Positions 24,693 to 34,969 of a stretch of DNA of 64,000 nucleotides are shown one piece after another. How positions within the stretch are numbered: position 1 is the first letter of the stretch; every line of letters begins with the position of its first letter. Under the pieces are notes generated by a model. That model had not been told where the DNA came from. It worked only from the letters and a program-made list of their open reading frames with translations, and did no database searches. Location: positions 1 to 64,000 of the forward strand of contig CACYGK010000005.1 in the NCBI GenBank assembly GCA_902774005.1. The letters run 5' to 3'. A program made the position numbers and the translations under genes. Source of the stretch: an uncultured Bacteroidales bacterium. GTDB lineage: Bacteria; Bacteroidota; Bacteroidia; Bacteroidales; Bacteroidaceae.

Positions 24693-26743
24693 TCACCTTG
24701 CAATTCGGGATAGCTGATGCGGGTGTGGTAGATTGTCTTCAGCTTTTCCTTTAATATTTCTTTTGCTGTGTCGATATCGCGGAAGGTGATGTCGCACTGA
24801 CGGAAGAATCCGTCGCTGACCTGTGTGTCAATAATCTTATCGACAAGGTTGGATATGCTTTCTTCCGTGTATTCAGGCAGTGAACGAGAAGCTGCCTCGA
24901 CGGAGTCCGCCATCATGAGTATGGCTTCTTCTTTTGTTGCCGGATTCGGTCCGGGATATGTGAAGAGGCTGGCGTCGATGTCTTCGTCGGGGTGTTCGTT
25001 CTTATATGTGATGTAGAAGTATTTTGCGATACCTGTACCATGGTGGGTTGCGATGAAGCGACGGATGATGTCGGGCAGGTTGTTTTTGCTTGCCAAGGCG
25101 AGTCCGCTAGCCACATGACCTATGATGACGGCTGCCGACTTCTGAGGTGTAAGGTGTTTATGTGGAGAGACGCCCGACTGGTTCTCGGTGAAAAAGACGG
25201 GACGTTCGATTTTACCTATGTCGTGGTAGAGGGCAGCGGTGCGGACGAGTTGTGCACGTGCTCCTATCTTACGTGCCACTTCGCTAGCGAGGTTGGCTAC
25301 CTGCATGGAGTGTTGGAAGGTACCCGGAGCTATCTCGGACATACGCTGCAGTAGTGGGTTGTTATTGTTGGAAAGTTCGACGAGTGTGACGTCGGAAATG
25401 AATCCGAAACCCTTCTCGAGGAGGTAGAGCAGCGGGTATGTGAAGAGGAGCAGGACACCGTTGATGAGGAAGTGGATGAGGTAACGTGTGTCTATCTTCA
25501 TCGGATCGCCCTCGACGATGGTCTCGTATGCCGTATAGAAGACAATGTAGGAGAGGGTAATGATGAAAGAAGTACGTATGATCTGCGAACGCTGGGAGAG
25601 TTCACGAAGGGTCTGAATGGATATCATGCCTACGAGTATCTGCAGGAGCAGGAATTCGTAAGGGATGGGTGTGAAGAGGGATATGACGGCTACTGTACCG
25701 CAATGGAACATGAAGGCTGTACGACTGTCCATGAAGACGCGGATGATGATGGGCAGCATACAGAGCGGCAGTACGAAGACGTACATGATTTTGTTGGACA
25801 CCATGATGCCGGCAATGACGCAGAAGAATACCATCAGTGCGAAGAGCAGAAGTACGGAACTGGGTTTGTCGTAATAGTCGCGACGGAAGAGGTTGAGGTA
25901 GACGATAAGTATGAGCAGTACGCAGCATACGAATACTATCTGTCCGATGAGGGTGAGTGGCAGCTTTTCGTCGGTAGTGATATGTTTGGACACTTCACGC
26001 TCGTAGGAACGCAGGATGTTGTAGGTTTCACGTGTGACTATCTCGCCACGGTCGATGATTTTCTGACCGCTCTGGACGATACCACTGGCTGTAGATATGC
26101 TGGAGAGAAGGTCGTTGCGTGCGTCGTCGGACTTCATCTTGTCGAACACGAGGTTGGCAGAGAGGAGTTCGTAGAGGTTAAGACGCTGCATGACTACCTT
26201 TGAGAAAGCGACGGTGTCGGATTTCATTATCTGTTCGTAGGCGGTACGTGTGGTCAGCACCTCGGAGAGGGGGACAGTCTGGGCTTCGTTTTCGCGGACT
26301 ATACGTATGCTGCGTACTCCTTCGCTGCGCAGATGTTCGAAGTCGTCGGTATTGATGATGCCTTTAGCATATATGCCGCCAAGTTGTCCGGCTATATGCT
26401 TGACGTATAGGGGTGCGTTCTGGAATTTCCACTCTTCGAGTTTGGTAGTGTAGAGGATTTTGAGCATCTTCTTTCCTTCCTCCTCGTCGAGATTGAAGTA
26501 GGGTTGATAACGTCGAAGCACACTGTCGCGTTCGCTCTTCACCACTGCTTCCTCTTTATAAATGGGGAATTTGAATGTGGCTATGAGTTGTCCGTAGCGC
26601 CACGGTTTGTCAACGGAGTATTCGTAGGCAAACTTATCGTTACGTGGCAGGAAAGACACGATAAGGAATGTGGACACCACGACGAGTGCCACTTTCAGCA
26701 GTAGTTTGTTTCGCGATTCGCGCTTCTGTTGCTTTGTTAACAT
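24689..26743 (-). CDS. PgpH-like 7TM-HD phosphohydrolase
   Basis: The 684-residue membrane protein has an N-terminal transmembrane helix (about 12-30), a large extracytoplasmic 7TMR-HDED-type domain to about 260 and a block of about seven transmembrane helices (260-450). A C-terminal HD domain carries ALYHDIGKIERPVFF, PQKSAAVIIGHV and ATHHGTGIAKYFY. In Gram-positive bacteria PgpH degrades c-di-AMP, so this is probably a cyclic-dinucleotide phosphodiesterase acting on the cytoplasmic side; that role is inferred. It is the last gene of the cysS-thrA-thrC run, 18 bases after thrC, and overlaps convergent capA by its stop. Confidence 0.88.
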   Translation of the reverse strand: MLTKQQKRESRNKLLLKVALVVVSTFLIVSFLPRNDKFAYEYSVDKPWRYGQLIATFKFPIYKEEAVVKSERDSVLRRYQPYFNLDEEEGKKMLKILYTTKLEEWKFQNAPLYVKHIAGQLGGIYAKGIINTDDFEHLRSEGVRSIRIVRENEAQTVPLSEVLTTRTAYEQIMKSDTVAFSKVVMQRLNLYELLSANLVFDKMKSDDARNDLLSSISTASGIVQSGQKIIDRGEIVTRETYNILRSYEREVSKHITTDEKLPLTLIGQIVFVCCVLLILIVYLNLFRRDYYDKPSSVLLLFALMVFFCVIAGIMVSNKIMYVFVLPLCMLPIIIRVFMDSRTAFMFHCGTVAVISLFTPIPYEFLLLQILVGMISIQTLRELSQRSQIIRTSFIITLSYIVFYTAYETIVEGDPMKIDTRYLIHFLINGVLLLFTYPLLYLLEKGFGFISDVTLVELSNNNNPLLQRMSEIAPGTFQHSMQVANLASEVARKIGARAQLVRTAALYHDIGKIERPVFFTENQSGVSPHKHLTPQKSAAVIIGHVASGLALASKNNLPDIIRRFIATHHGTGIAKYFYITYKNEHPDEDIDASLFTYPGPNPATKEEAILMMADSVEAASRSLPEYTEESISNLVDKIIDTQVSDGFFRQCDITFRDIDTAKEILKEKLKTIYHTRISYPELQGD

Positions 26744-26761
26744 TATCTATATCGTTATTTG

Positions 26762-28069
26762 TTACGGTTGCTGCATGAGGAATGACTTGAAGGCTGTGAA
26801 GTCGTTGGTCATCGGTACGCTCTGCTTTTTACCCTGCATGAATGCCTGGAGTTTGGCAGGTATGGCGATGTCGGCAGAGAGTATGCGATCGACTGTGTCC
26901 TTGAACTTAGCCGGATGGGCAGTCTCAAGGAAGACGCCTGTCTCGCCCGGACGGAGCAGTTCGCTGAGTGCACGATAACCACATGCTCCGTGAGGGTCGC
27001 ATACGTAGCCTGTCTGACTCTTCACCTCACGAATGGTGTCGGCTATCTGGGAATCGGTATAAGTGGCTCCACTGATGTCGGCACAGATGGCTGCATGGCT
27101 CTTGCCGTAGAGGTCGTAGACACGTGCGAAGTTGGACGGGTCGCCCACATCCATTGCGTTGGCTATGGTCTGTACAGACGGCTTCGGACAATACTTGCCG
27201 GTCTGAAGGTATTTAAAGAATATGTCGTTGGCGTTGTTCGCAGCGATGAAACGTTTTACGGGCAGACCCATCTTCTTGCCGAAGAGTGCGGAACAGATGT
27301 TTCCGAAGTTGCCCGATGGAACACAAACCACCATTTCATCGGCTTTTCCAAGTCGTTTCATCTGCGCGTAGGCGTAGAAATAATAGAATGCCTGAGGAAG
27401 GAAACGAGCTACGTTGATGGAGTTGGCACTCGTCAGTTTCATGTGGCGGTTGAGTTCATCGTCCATAAATGCACTCTTGACCAGTGCCTGACAATCGTCG
27501 AACACACCATCGACCTCGACTGCTGTGATGTTCTGTCCGAGGGTGGTGAACTGACATTCTTGGATAGGACTAACCTTACCTTTGGGATAGAGCACATAGA
27601 CGTGGATGCCATCGACACCGAGGAATCCGTTAGCTACGGCTGAACCCGTGTCACCACTGGTGGCTACGAGCACGTTTACTTGTGAGCCCTCACCTTCTTT
27701 CTTCAGGAAGTACTGGAGCAGACGTGCCATAAAGCGGGCACCTACATCCTTAAATGCAAGTGTGGGACCATGGAAGAGTTCGAGTGAGTAGATGGTGTCG
27801 GTAACCTTGACGCAGGGACAGTCGAAGGCAAGTGTGTCGTAAACGATGGCACGGAGCGATTGGGCATCAACATCCTCACCGAAAAAGGCATCAGCTACCG
27901 TATAGGCTATCTCCTGAAACGACATTTTATCGATTTCATCGAAGAAATCCTTCGGCAGTGGTTTGATGCGTTCAGGCATGTAAAGTCCTTTGTCTTCTGC
28001 AAGTCCTTTGACTACGGCCTTCTCGAGTGTAGCCACAGGTGCTTTTCCGTTTGTACTGTAGTATTTCAT
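26762..28069 (-). CDS. thrC: Threonine synthase
   Basis: A PLP enzyme converting O-phospho-L-homoserine to L-threonine. The 435 residues begin MKYYSTNGKAPVATLEKAVVKGLAEDKGLYMPE, have the PLP-lysine site LELFHGPTLAFKDVGARFMARLL (near 100-122), and show the phosphate loop LVATSGDTGSAVANGFLG. It is the class with an N-terminal extension typical of Bacteroidota. It lies 18 bases downstream of the apgM-type gene and two genes after thrA, so the whole homoserine-to-threonine branch is in one operon. Confidence 0.94.
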   Translation of the reverse strand: MKYYSTNGKAPVATLEKAVVKGLAEDKGLYMPERIKPLPKDFFDEIDKMSFQEIAYTVADAFFGEDVDAQSLRAIVYDTLAFDCPCVKVTDTIYSLELFHGPTLAFKDVGARFMARLLQYFLKKEGEGSQVNVLVATSGDTGSAVANGFLGVDGIHVYVLYPKGKVSPIQECQFTTLGQNITAVEVDGVFDDCQALVKSAFMDDELNRHMKLTSANSINVARFLPQAFYYFYAYAQMKRLGKADEMVVCVPSGNFGNICSALFGKKMGLPVKRFIAANNANDIFFKYLQTGKYCPKPSVQTIANAMDVGDPSNFARVYDLYGKSHAAICADISGATYTDSQIADTIREVKSQTGYVCDPHGACGYRALSELLRPGETGVFLETAHPAKFKDTVDRILSADIAIPAKLQAFMQGKKQSVPMTNDFTAFKSFLMQQP

Positions 28070-28087
28070 TTTCTTCTATTGTTTCGA

Positions 28088-29335
28088 TTATTGTATTTTC
28101 ATGAACTCTTTCATGAATCCATCGAGACGGAGCAGTCCGTAACTGCCCGACTGACAGGATATCTCGTCGTAGTGCCCTACGGAATCGGGGGCGATTCCTT
28201 TATACCAAAAAAGGAAGGGAACGGGTTCGTTGACGTGAATGCGCAGTTCAACAGGTGTAGGATGATCGGGCAGTACTGCGATGCAGACTGGTTCGTTCAT
28301 CTGCTGAACAGCCTCGTAGATGGGTCGGATGAGGCGCTGGTCGAGGTAGCCGATGGCACGCAGTTTCAGGTCGAGGTCGCCGTCATGTCCAGCTTCGTCC
28401 GTAGCCTCAACGTGTACGAATACGAAATCGTCGGTCTGCAGGGCTTTGATGGCTGCCTCAGCCTTACCCTCGTAGTTAGTGTCGGCTAATCCGGTGGCTC
28501 CAGGAACACGGATGACGCGCAGTCCGGCATAGCGTCCGATGCCCTGAATGAGGTCGACGGCTGAGATGACTGCACCACTCTTTACCTGTGGATATTGCTG
28601 CATGAGGGTCTGCATGGACGGACGGTAACCTCCGCTCCATGGCCAGATGCTGTTTGCCTGACGTTCTCCCTTGCGTGCTTTCTCAATGTTATACGGGTGC
28701 TGCGGAAGCAGTTCCTGAGAGCGCAGGATGAGTCGGTTGATGAGGTCGGCTGTGGACTGAGCCTCCTGTTCGTATCCTGCCTCGGCTGTGACCAGCAGCG
28801 GACGCCATTCCTCGTTGGGATGGTCGTGTGGCGGGTTGCATACGATATGTTTCGAACCACCTTTGATGATGAGCAGATGGCGATATTGTATGCCACATAC
28901 GAACTTCACACGCTCACATCCCTCTTCGCGGTTAATTGGTGCAGCGAGGGTTTCGTTGAGGTAGTCAATCAGCTGACGTGCATCGTCGGTCTGCAGATTT
29001 CCGCCATTATGAGTGATAATCTTTCCGTCAGCGAGGGTTATGATGTTGCAACGGATAGCGAAGTCGTCGGCTTGCATGTCGTAGCCGATGGAAGCAGCCT
29101 CGAGAGGACCGCGTCCTTCATAAACTTTGTTGAGGTCGTAGCCCAGGATGGCTGTGTTTGCCACTTCGCTGCCCGGAGGGAAACCATGTGGAACGGTTTC
29201 GAGCATTCCGCAACGTCCCTGCTTTGCCAGCATGTCCATCATGGGTTTGTCGGCATATTGCAGGAGGGTCTTACCGCCCAGACGCTCTACGGCGTGATCT
29301 GCCATTCCATCGCCAAGTATGATGATATGTTTCAC
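28088..29335 (-). CDS. ApgM-type phosphoglycerate mutase homologue, probable homoserine kinase
   Basis: The 415-residue protein of the alkaline-phosphatase superfamily has metal-site motifs IILGDGMADHAVERLGGKT at the N-terminus, HVEATDEAGHDGDLDLKLRAIGYLD near 300 and IAVLPDHPTPVELR near 365. The domain GSEVANTAILGYDLNKVYEGRGPLEA carries the Ser/Thr-region of the ApgM family. By sequence it is a cofactor-independent phosphoglycerate mutase. It lies between thrA and thrC, however, where homoserine kinase is expected, and no GHMP-type thrB is present in the operon. From memory, members of this family in Bacteroides have been assigned homoserine kinase activity by genetics. I therefore favour that role. 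Confidence 0.82.
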   Translation of the reverse strand: MKHIIILGDGMADHAVERLGGKTLLQYADKPMMDMLAKQGRCGMLETVPHGFPPGSEVANTAILGYDLNKVYEGRGPLEAASIGYDMQADDFAIRCNIITLADGKIITHNGGNLQTDDARQLIDYLNETLAAPINREEGCERVKFVCGIQYRHLLIIKGGSKHIVCNPPHDHPNEEWRPLLVTAEAGYEQEAQSTADLINRLILRSQELLPQHPYNIEKARKGERQANSIWPWSGGYRPSMQTLMQQYPQVKSGAVISAVDLIQGIGRYAGLRVIRVPGATGLADTNYEGKAEAAIKALQTDDFVFVHVEATDEAGHDGDLDLKLRAIGYLDQRLIRPIYEAVQQMNEPVCIAVLPDHPTPVELRIHVNEPVPFLFWYKGIAPDSVGHYDEISCQSGSYGLLRLDGFMKEFMKIQ

Positions 29336-29347
29336 CTCTAGGAAAAA

Positions 29348-31783
29348 TTAGATATTTGCAATAGACATGATGTTGGCAAACACACCGGCTGCAGTTACAG
29401 CGGCTCCGGCACCGTAGCCCTGAATGAGCATCGGGTATTCCTTGTAGCGTTCGGTAGTGAGCAGTACGATGTTATTTGAACCTTCGAGTGGGTAGAACGG
29501 ATGGTCGGACGGTACTTCCTTCAGTGCCACGCTGGTCTTGCCGTTCTCCATTGTAGCAACGAAACGCCAACGCTTGCCTTCTGCCTCGAGTCGCTGACGA
29601 CGTTTTTCGAAGTCGGCATCAAGTTCAGGCAGACGCTTCCAGAAGTCATCGAGACTGCCTTCAAAGTATTCATCGGGTACGAAGAGGTGTTTCTCGACAT
29701 CTTCCTGTTCCACTTTGTAACCTGCCTCTCGTGTAAGGATGACGAGTTTGCGGATGACGTCAGTACCACTGAGGTCGATACGTGGGTCAGGTTCCGAGTA
29801 ACGCTGTTCCTTTGCACGGCGAACAGTCTCGGAGAATGGTACGTCGGCAGATATCTCGTTGAAGATGAAGTTGAGAGTACCTGAGAATATACCTTCGATC
29901 TTGAGTATCTTATCACCTGAATTGCAGAGGTCGTTGATAGTACCGATGATTGGAAGTCCGGCACCTACGTTGGTCTCGTAACGATACCATACTCCACGGT
30001 CGCGAGCTGTCTGTTTCAGACGTGCGTAGTTCTCATAGTCGCTCGAAGCAGCTATCTTGTTTGCTGCTACGATGGATATGTTATGTTCGAGCAGGGTCTG
30101 ATAGAGCGATGCTATCTGTTTGCTTGCTGTACAATCGACAAATACAGCATTAAAGATGTTCATGTTGATGATACCCTTCAGCATCTTCTCGGTATTGGCT
30201 GGTTCGCCGGCACGCAGACGCTTCTCGTATTCGTTGAGGTCGATGCCTTCGCGATCCTGAACAAAGTTATCAACATCGGAAATGCCCACTACGTTGAGTT
30301 TCAGACGCTTCTTCTGCATGAGCACCTGCTGCTGGGTGCGAATCTGTTCGAGGAGCATACCGCCGACAGTACCGATACCGCAGAGGAAGATGTTGAGTTC
30401 CTTGTATTCAGAAAGGAAGAAGGAGTCGTGTAGTACGTTGAGTGATTTGCGCAGATACTTGCCATCGACTACAAACGATATGTTGGTCTCGGATGCTCCC
30501 TGTGCACAAGCAATGACGGAGATACCGCTGCGACCGAGTGTACCGAAGAGCTTACCTGCAATACCAGGAGTATGCTTCATGTTCTCACCCACGATGGCGA
30601 TGGTAGCCAGTCCGCTTTCTTCACTCATCGGGAACATAGCGCCAGTCTCAATTTCCTTTGCGAATTCTTCGTTAAGTACTTTTACTGCTTCCTTTGCATC
30701 TTCGTCGCGAACACCGATAGATGTGGAGTTCTCGGACGAAGCCTGGCTCACCATGAAAACGGAGATACCGTTGTTTGCAAGGGCAGAGAAGATACGGCGG
30801 TTGACACCTATCACACCTACCATCGAAAGACCTGTAACGGTGATGAGTGTGGTACCCATGATGCTGCTGATACCCTTGATAGGTTTCTGGTCGTCTTCAA
30901 TCTTTGCTTTGATGAGGGTGCCCGGATGCTCAGGGTTGAAGGTATTCTTCACTCTGATTGGGATGTTCTTGATGCATACGGGATAGATTGTAGGCGGATA
31001 GATAACTTTTGCACCGAAGTTGCAGAGTTCCATTGCCTCGATATAGCTGAGTTCGTTGATGGTATAGGCAGATTGGATGATACGTGGGTCGGCAGTCATG
31101 AATCCATCAACGTCAGTCCAAATCTCCAACACCTCGGCATCGAGTGCTGCTGCGATGATTGCAGCTGTATAATCGCTACCACCACGTCCGAGGTTAGTAG
31201 TCTCGCCATTATCCTTGTCCCTTGAGATGAATCCCGGAACGATAGCGATGCGTGGCATCGGCTGGAACGCCTCTTTTATCAGTTGGTTGGTCAGTTCGGA
31301 ATCGAGTACGTTCTTACCTCCTTTGCGCTCCGTACGAATGAAGTCGCGTGAGTTCATGCGAACACCTTTCTCGAACATATTTGCCACGATATTGGAACTG
31401 AGACGCTCGCCATAGCTTACGATTGCATCTTGAGTCTTTTCGCTCAGATCGTGGATAAGGTACACACCATGGTATATACTATTCAGCTGCTCAAACAGGG
31501 AATCTACAGCACGCAGAACGTCGGCATGGCGCTCTTTGTCGGTAACGACAACATCAATCATCTGATGATGACGCTCGACCATTGCGTCGTATTCCATACG
31601 GTACTGCTTATTGCCCTCCTTAGCCATCTGGGCGGTGGCTATCAGTTTGTCGGTTATACCTGCCAATGCACTGACAACCACTACTACAGGCTGCTTCTGA
31701 GCCTCTGCTTCAACAATCTTTTTCAAGCTTAGAATGCTTTCCACGGAACCTACGGATGTTCCGCCAAATTTTAATACTTTCAT
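29348..31783 (-). CDS. thrA: Bifunctional aspartokinase / homoserine dehydrogenase
   Basis: The first and third steps of the aspartate-to-homoserine pathway are fused in one 811-residue protein. The aspartokinase domain starts MKVLKFGGTSVGSVESI and includes GRGGSDYTAAIIAAALDAEVLEIWTDVDG (near 210). Two ACT domains (VTGLSMVGVIGVNRRIFSALANNGISVFMVSQ, IAIVGENMKHTPGIAGKLFGTLG) lie in the middle and probably bind a feedback amino acid. The homoserine dehydrogenase domain has NIFLCGIGTVGGMLLEQI (near 470) and KILKIEGIFSGTLNFIFNEI. Its ATG overlaps the stop of a small membrane-protein gene by four bases, and the apgM-type gene follows after 12 bases. Confidence 0.95.
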   Translation of the reverse strand: MKVLKFGGTSVGSVESILSLKKIVEAEAQKQPVVVVVSALAGITDKLIATAQMAKEGNKQYRMEYDAMVERHHQMIDVVVTDKERHADVLRAVDSLFEQLNSIYHGVYLIHDLSEKTQDAIVSYGERLSSNIVANMFEKGVRMNSRDFIRTERKGGKNVLDSELTNQLIKEAFQPMPRIAIVPGFISRDKDNGETTNLGRGGSDYTAAIIAAALDAEVLEIWTDVDGFMTADPRIIQSAYTINELSYIEAMELCNFGAKVIYPPTIYPVCIKNIPIRVKNTFNPEHPGTLIKAKIEDDQKPIKGISSIMGTTLITVTGLSMVGVIGVNRRIFSALANNGISVFMVSQASSENSTSIGVRDEDAKEAVKVLNEEFAKEIETGAMFPMSEESGLATIAIVGENMKHTPGIAGKLFGTLGRSGISVIACAQGASETNISFVVDGKYLRKSLNVLHDSFFLSEYKELNIFLCGIGTVGGMLLEQIRTQQQVLMQKKRLKLNVVGISDVDNFVQDREGIDLNEYEKRLRAGEPANTEKMLKGIINMNIFNAVFVDCTASKQIASLYQTLLEHNISIVAANKIAASSDYENYARLKQTARDRGVWYRYETNVGAGLPIIGTINDLCNSGDKILKIEGIFSGTLNFIFNEISADVPFSETVRRAKEQRYSEPDPRIDLSGTDVIRKLVILTREAGYKVEQEDVEKHLFVPDEYFEGSLDDFWKRLPELDADFEKRRQRLEAEGKRWRFVATMENGKTSVALKEVPSDHPFYPLEGSNNIVLLTTERYKEYPMLIQGYGAGAAVTAAGVFANIMSIANI

Positions 31784-31971
31784 TGCTTTTCGTTATATAT
31801 GTTTTTTACGTTTATTCCGAACCACACAATGCCAATGCCGAAGAGACACGTCATTGCGTATGAGAGCATGTCGCCCAGAACCACCGAAAGCCATATGCTC
31901 ACTCCGAAGCATATAGTCACAAACAGCAGCGACAGGCTGAATACTATCAACTTAATTTGTCGTATTGTCAT
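31780..31971 (-). CDS. Small two-helix membrane protein between cysS and thrA
   Basis: The 63-residue protein has two hydrophobic helices (about 8-30 and 33-53) and a short polar C-terminus (NVKNIYNEKQ). It starts five bases after the cysS stop and its stop overlaps the thrA start (ATGA). Such tight packing supports a real gene. I do not recognise a family and give no function. Confidence 0.68.
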   Translation of the reverse strand: MTIRQIKLIVFSLSLLFVTICFGVSIWLSVVLGDMLSYAMTCLFGIGIVWFGINVKNIYNEKQ

Positions 31972-31976
31972 AGGGA

Positions 31977-33467
31977 TTACTTATTCAGTTTCCAACTGTA
32001 ACCGTCCTTAGTGTCCTTTACCTCGAAACCGAGTGAAGCCAACTGGTCGCGAATCTGGTCACTGGTAGCCCAGTCTTTGTTTTGCTTTGCTTTCATGCGC
32101 TGTTCGAGAAGCATATCGACTACTTTGCCGTAAGCCTCTTCGCGTTCTTTGTTTTCGCCTCCGGCACTGGTTTCCTTAAGTCCGAGAATTTCGAATACGA
32201 ATACCAAGAACAGCTGCTTCATAGCTTCCAGAGCCTCAGCATCGATTGTCTCTTTCTTGTCGGCGATGCTGTTGATCAGACGGCATGCCTCGAAAAGGTT
32301 AGAGATGACGATTGGAGTGTTGAAATCGTCGTACATGGCATCGTAGCAATGCTGACGTATTTCTTCTACTGTCTGGAGTTTTACGTTTCCTCCGGCAACA
32401 GGCTGAAGGGTGCCGAGCAGTTTCCATGCATCCATAAGTCGTTCCAGTCCTTTCTCTGCTGCCTTCAAGGCTTCGTTTGAGAAATCTACTGTCGAACGGT
32501 AGTGAGCCTGAAGAATGAAGAAACGGATGGTCATCGGACTATATGCCTGCTGGAGTTGAGGATGTTTTCCACTGAAGAACTCGGGCAGGGTGATAAAGTT
32601 GCCAAGCGACTTACCCATCTTCTGTCCGTTGATGGTAATCATATTGTTGTGAATCCAATATTTCACCATTTCATCGCCTTGTGAAGCTACAGCCTGAGCT
32701 ATCTCGCACTCGTGATGCGGGAAGACTAGGTCCATTCCGCCTCCGTGTATGTCGAAGTGGTTGCCGAGGTATTTCCTTCCCATAGCCGTACATTCGCAGT
32801 GCCATCCGGGGAAACCTACGCTCCACGGACTCTTCCAGCGCATGATGTGTTCGGGTTGGGCTGCCTTCCAGAGTGCGAAGTCAGCCTGATTGCGTTTTTC
32901 ACCCACTCCTGCCAGTTCGCGACTGGCATCTTTTACGTTCTCAAGTGAGCGACCTGAGAGGATGCCGTACTTATGCTTTTTGTTGTATGACTCTACATCG
33001 AAATAAATCGAACCGTTGCTCTCGTATGCAAAGCCGTTCTTGAGGATTTCATCCACAAGGTCTATCTGTTCCATGATATGACCTGTGGCATGTGGCTCGA
33101 TGCTCGGACGGAGACAACCCAGAGCATCCATCGCATCGTGGTAGCGATTGGTGTAGTACTGAGCCACTTCCATCGGTTCAAGCTGTTCGAGACGCGCTTT
33201 CTTTGCTATCTTATCTTCACCTTCATCGGCATCATGTTCAAGATGACCCACATCGGTGATGTTGCGAACGTAGCGCACCTTGTAACCGATGTGTGTGAGA
33301 TAACGGAATACGATGTCGAAAGTGATGGCTGGACGGGCATGTCCCAGATGGGCATCGCCATAGACCGTAGGTCCGCATACATACATACCGACGTATCCTT
33401 CGTTGAGGGGTTTGAACACTTCTTTCCTTCGCGTCAGCGTATTATAAACATAAAGAGCCTGTTCCAT
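31977..33467 (-). CDS. cysS: Cysteinyl-tRNA synthetase
   Basis: It charges tRNA-Cys. The 496-residue class I synthetase has the first zinc Cys in [18 protein letters not shown] (28-45, with the HIGH-type motif HLGH), the other zinc ligands in [11 protein letters not shown] and [10 protein letters not shown], and the KMSKS-type loop KMGKSLGNF. The C-terminal DALR helical part ends [24 protein letters not shown]. It is the first gene of a six-gene minus-strand run reaching to 24689, with its own promoter box upstream. Confidence 0.96.
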   Translation of the reverse strand: MEQALYVYNTLTRRKEVFKPLNEGYVGMYVCGPTVYGDAHLGHARPAITFDIVFRYLTHIGYKVRYVRNITDVGHLEHDADEGEDKIAKKARLEQLEPMEVAQYYTNRYHDAMDALGCLRPSIEPHATGHIMEQIDLVDEILKNGFAYESNGSIYFDVESYNKKHKYGILSGRSLENVKDASRELAGVGEKRNQADFALWKAAQPEHIMRWKSPWSVGFPGWHCECTAMGRKYLGNHFDIHGGGMDLVFPHHECEIAQAVASQGDEMVKYWIHNNMITINGQKMGKSLGNFITLPEFFSGKHPQLQQAYSPMTIRFFILQAHYRSTVDFSNEALKAAEKGLERLMDAWKLLGTLQPVAGGNVKLQTVEEIRQHCYDAMYDDFNTPIVISNLFEACRLINSIADKKETIDAEALEAMKQLFLVFVFEILGLKETSAGGENKEREEAYGKVVDMLLEQRMKAKQNKDWATSDQIRDQLASLGFEVKDTKDGYSWKLNK

Positions 33468-33485
33468 AATGCTTAAAATTTCGCG

Positions 33486-33493
33486 CGAAGGTA
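33486..33493 (-). promoter_or_regulatory. -7-like box of the cysS promoter
   Basis: CGAAGGTA is the complement of TACCTTCG, followed on the minus strand by CGCG. The dut gene has nearly the same box (TACCTTCGCGCC), so TACCTTCGCG may be a promoter variant here. Confidence 0.45.
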
Positions 33494-33538
33494 CGACAAA
33501 AAAATAAAACTGCGAAAGAGTAGCCGCAAAAACTGCTA

Positions 33539-34243
33539 TTACTTGAGTATAATACTATCCTCAAGTATCTGAATCAGCCCGTTTTTGTACAGATTTCCTA
33601 CTGCTTGCTTAAATGTGCGCTTGCTCACGCCGAATTCCCGATAGATGTCTTCCGAGGGACTATGGTCGTGAAGATGGCAGATGCCGTCGTGTTCTTTCAT
33701 CCATTGCAACAGGCGCGGTGAGAAGTCGTCGATAAGGAGCGGACGAGATGTAATCTGGTTGTATTTAACCTCACCGTCTGCTGTGATATATTTCTCAGGT
33801 TCATGCTGACCTCCCTGCTGATTTTTCAATAATTTCTGAATACGGGATGTGCATACGATGCGATAGGTAAGGTTGTCGATGTAGCAGTAAATCTGATAAC
33901 GTTTTCCCGGTTTCATCGGTACTGCCTGTTCTTTAAACGGACAGAAAAGGTCCTTTGTGAGTCCCCAATCGAGATATGCTCCGTACTGGTTCACCCACTT
34001 ACATTCTAGAAAAGCAAAACCGCCAACCTCTACAAGCGACTTCTGAGTAGTTGCCGTAAGACGTTCCTCGTGGTCGAGATAGAGGAATACATCAATAATA
34101 TCACCCACTTTCGTGCCTTCCGGGATATATTTGGTGGGCAAAAGAATGTCGCCCACCTGTCCACCTTCGAGATATGCTCCGTGAGGCAGGATGCGTGCTA
34201 CTTTGAGTTTGTTCCGTTTTCCAAGTTGAAGTTTTTCTGTCAT
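33539..34243 (-). CDS. CvfB-like S1 RNA-binding protein, shortened
   Basis: The 234-residue protein is related to CvfB. It has two N-terminal S1-like domains ([37 protein letters not shown] and [29 protein letters not shown]) and a C-terminal winged helix ([30 protein letters not shown]). CvfB homologues of about 280 residues have a third S1 domain before the winged helix. Here residues about 143-172 form only a short linker ([20 protein letters not shown]), so that domain is missing. CvfB binds RNA and affects virulence-factor expression in Staphylococcus; its role here is unknown. It is the last gene of the minus-strand run that starts at dut. Confidence 0.82.
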   Translation of the reverse strand: MTEKLQLGKRNKLKVARILPHGAYLEGGQVGDILLPTKYIPEGTKVGDIIDVFLYLDHEERLTATTQKSLVEVGGFAFLECKWVNQYGAYLDWGLTKDLFCPFKEQAVPMKPGKRYQIYCYIDNLTYRIVCTSRIQKLLKNQQGGQHEPEKYITADGEVKYNQITSRPLLIDDFSPRLLQWMKEHDGICHLHDHSPSEDIYREFGVSKRTFKQAVGNLYKNGLIQILEDSIILK

Positions 34244-34261
34244 ATCGTGAGTGAATCTTTT

Positions 34262-34963
34262 TTACTGATTGTCAATTTTGCCGTCGATAAGTCGTATAGT
34301 GCGGTCGGTCATAGCTGCAAGAGCCTCGTCGTGGGTGACGATGGCAAATGTGTACCCGAACTTCTCACGAAGGTCGAAAAAGAGTTGGTGCAGTTCCGCT
34401 TTATTCTGCATGTCAAGTGAGCCGGAGGGTTCGTCGGCAAGTATGACTGAAGGATTGTTGACCAAAGCCCGTGCTACAGCTACACGCTGACGTTCTCCAC
34501 CCGACAGCTGATTGGGTTTGTGGTCGGCACGGTCTGCAAGATTCATGGTTTCAAGAAGACTCATCGCATGATTTTTCAACGTACGGTTGTTGCTGAAAGG
34601 AAGCGTCTTTTGCGGAAAATCGCCTGAGCCATGCTGTCCAAGTGCAATCATACCGGGTATCATTATGTTTTCGAGTGCCGAAAATTCGGGAAGAAGTTGG
34701 TGAAACTGAAACACGAAACCGATATACCTGCTGCGGAAGTGGCTCAGTTGGTTCGACTTAAGCCGGTTTACATCTACTCCTGCCACGTTCACTGTACCTG
34801 AGTCTGGACGGTCGAGAGTGCCCATTATATGCAGCAATGTGGTCTTTCCGGCTCCAGACGGACCGACTATACTGACTATCTCACCCTCCGAGATACTGAG
34901 GTCTATACCCTTCAAAACCTGAAGGGTGTCGAATGATTTTGTTATATTATTCAGTTGTATCAT
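34262..34963 (-). CDS. LolD-like ABC transporter ATP-binding protein
   Basis: The 233-residue ATPase has Walker [17 protein letters not shown] (34-49), Q-loop region [18 protein letters not shown], signature [15 protein letters not shown], Walker [13 protein letters not shown] and H-loop AIVTHDEAL. The sequence type ([29 protein letters not shown]) is that of LolD/MacB-class ATPases, which power lipoprotein release from, or export at, the inner membrane. Its permease partner is not next to it in this window. It lies 6 bases downstream of the antiporter gene. Confidence 0.9.
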   Translation of the reverse strand: MIQLNNITKSFDTLQVLKGIDLSISEGEIVSIVGPSGAGKTTLLHIMGTLDRPDSGTVNVAGVDVNRLKSNQLSHFRSRYIGFVFQFHQLLPEFSALENIMIPGMIALGQHGSGDFPQKTLPFSNNRTLKNHAMSLLETMNLADRADHKPNQLSGGERQRVAVARALVNNPSVILADEPSGSLDMQNKAELHQLFFDLREKFGYTFAIVTHDEALAAMTDRTIRLIDGKIDNQ

Positions 34964-34969
34964 AATCCG

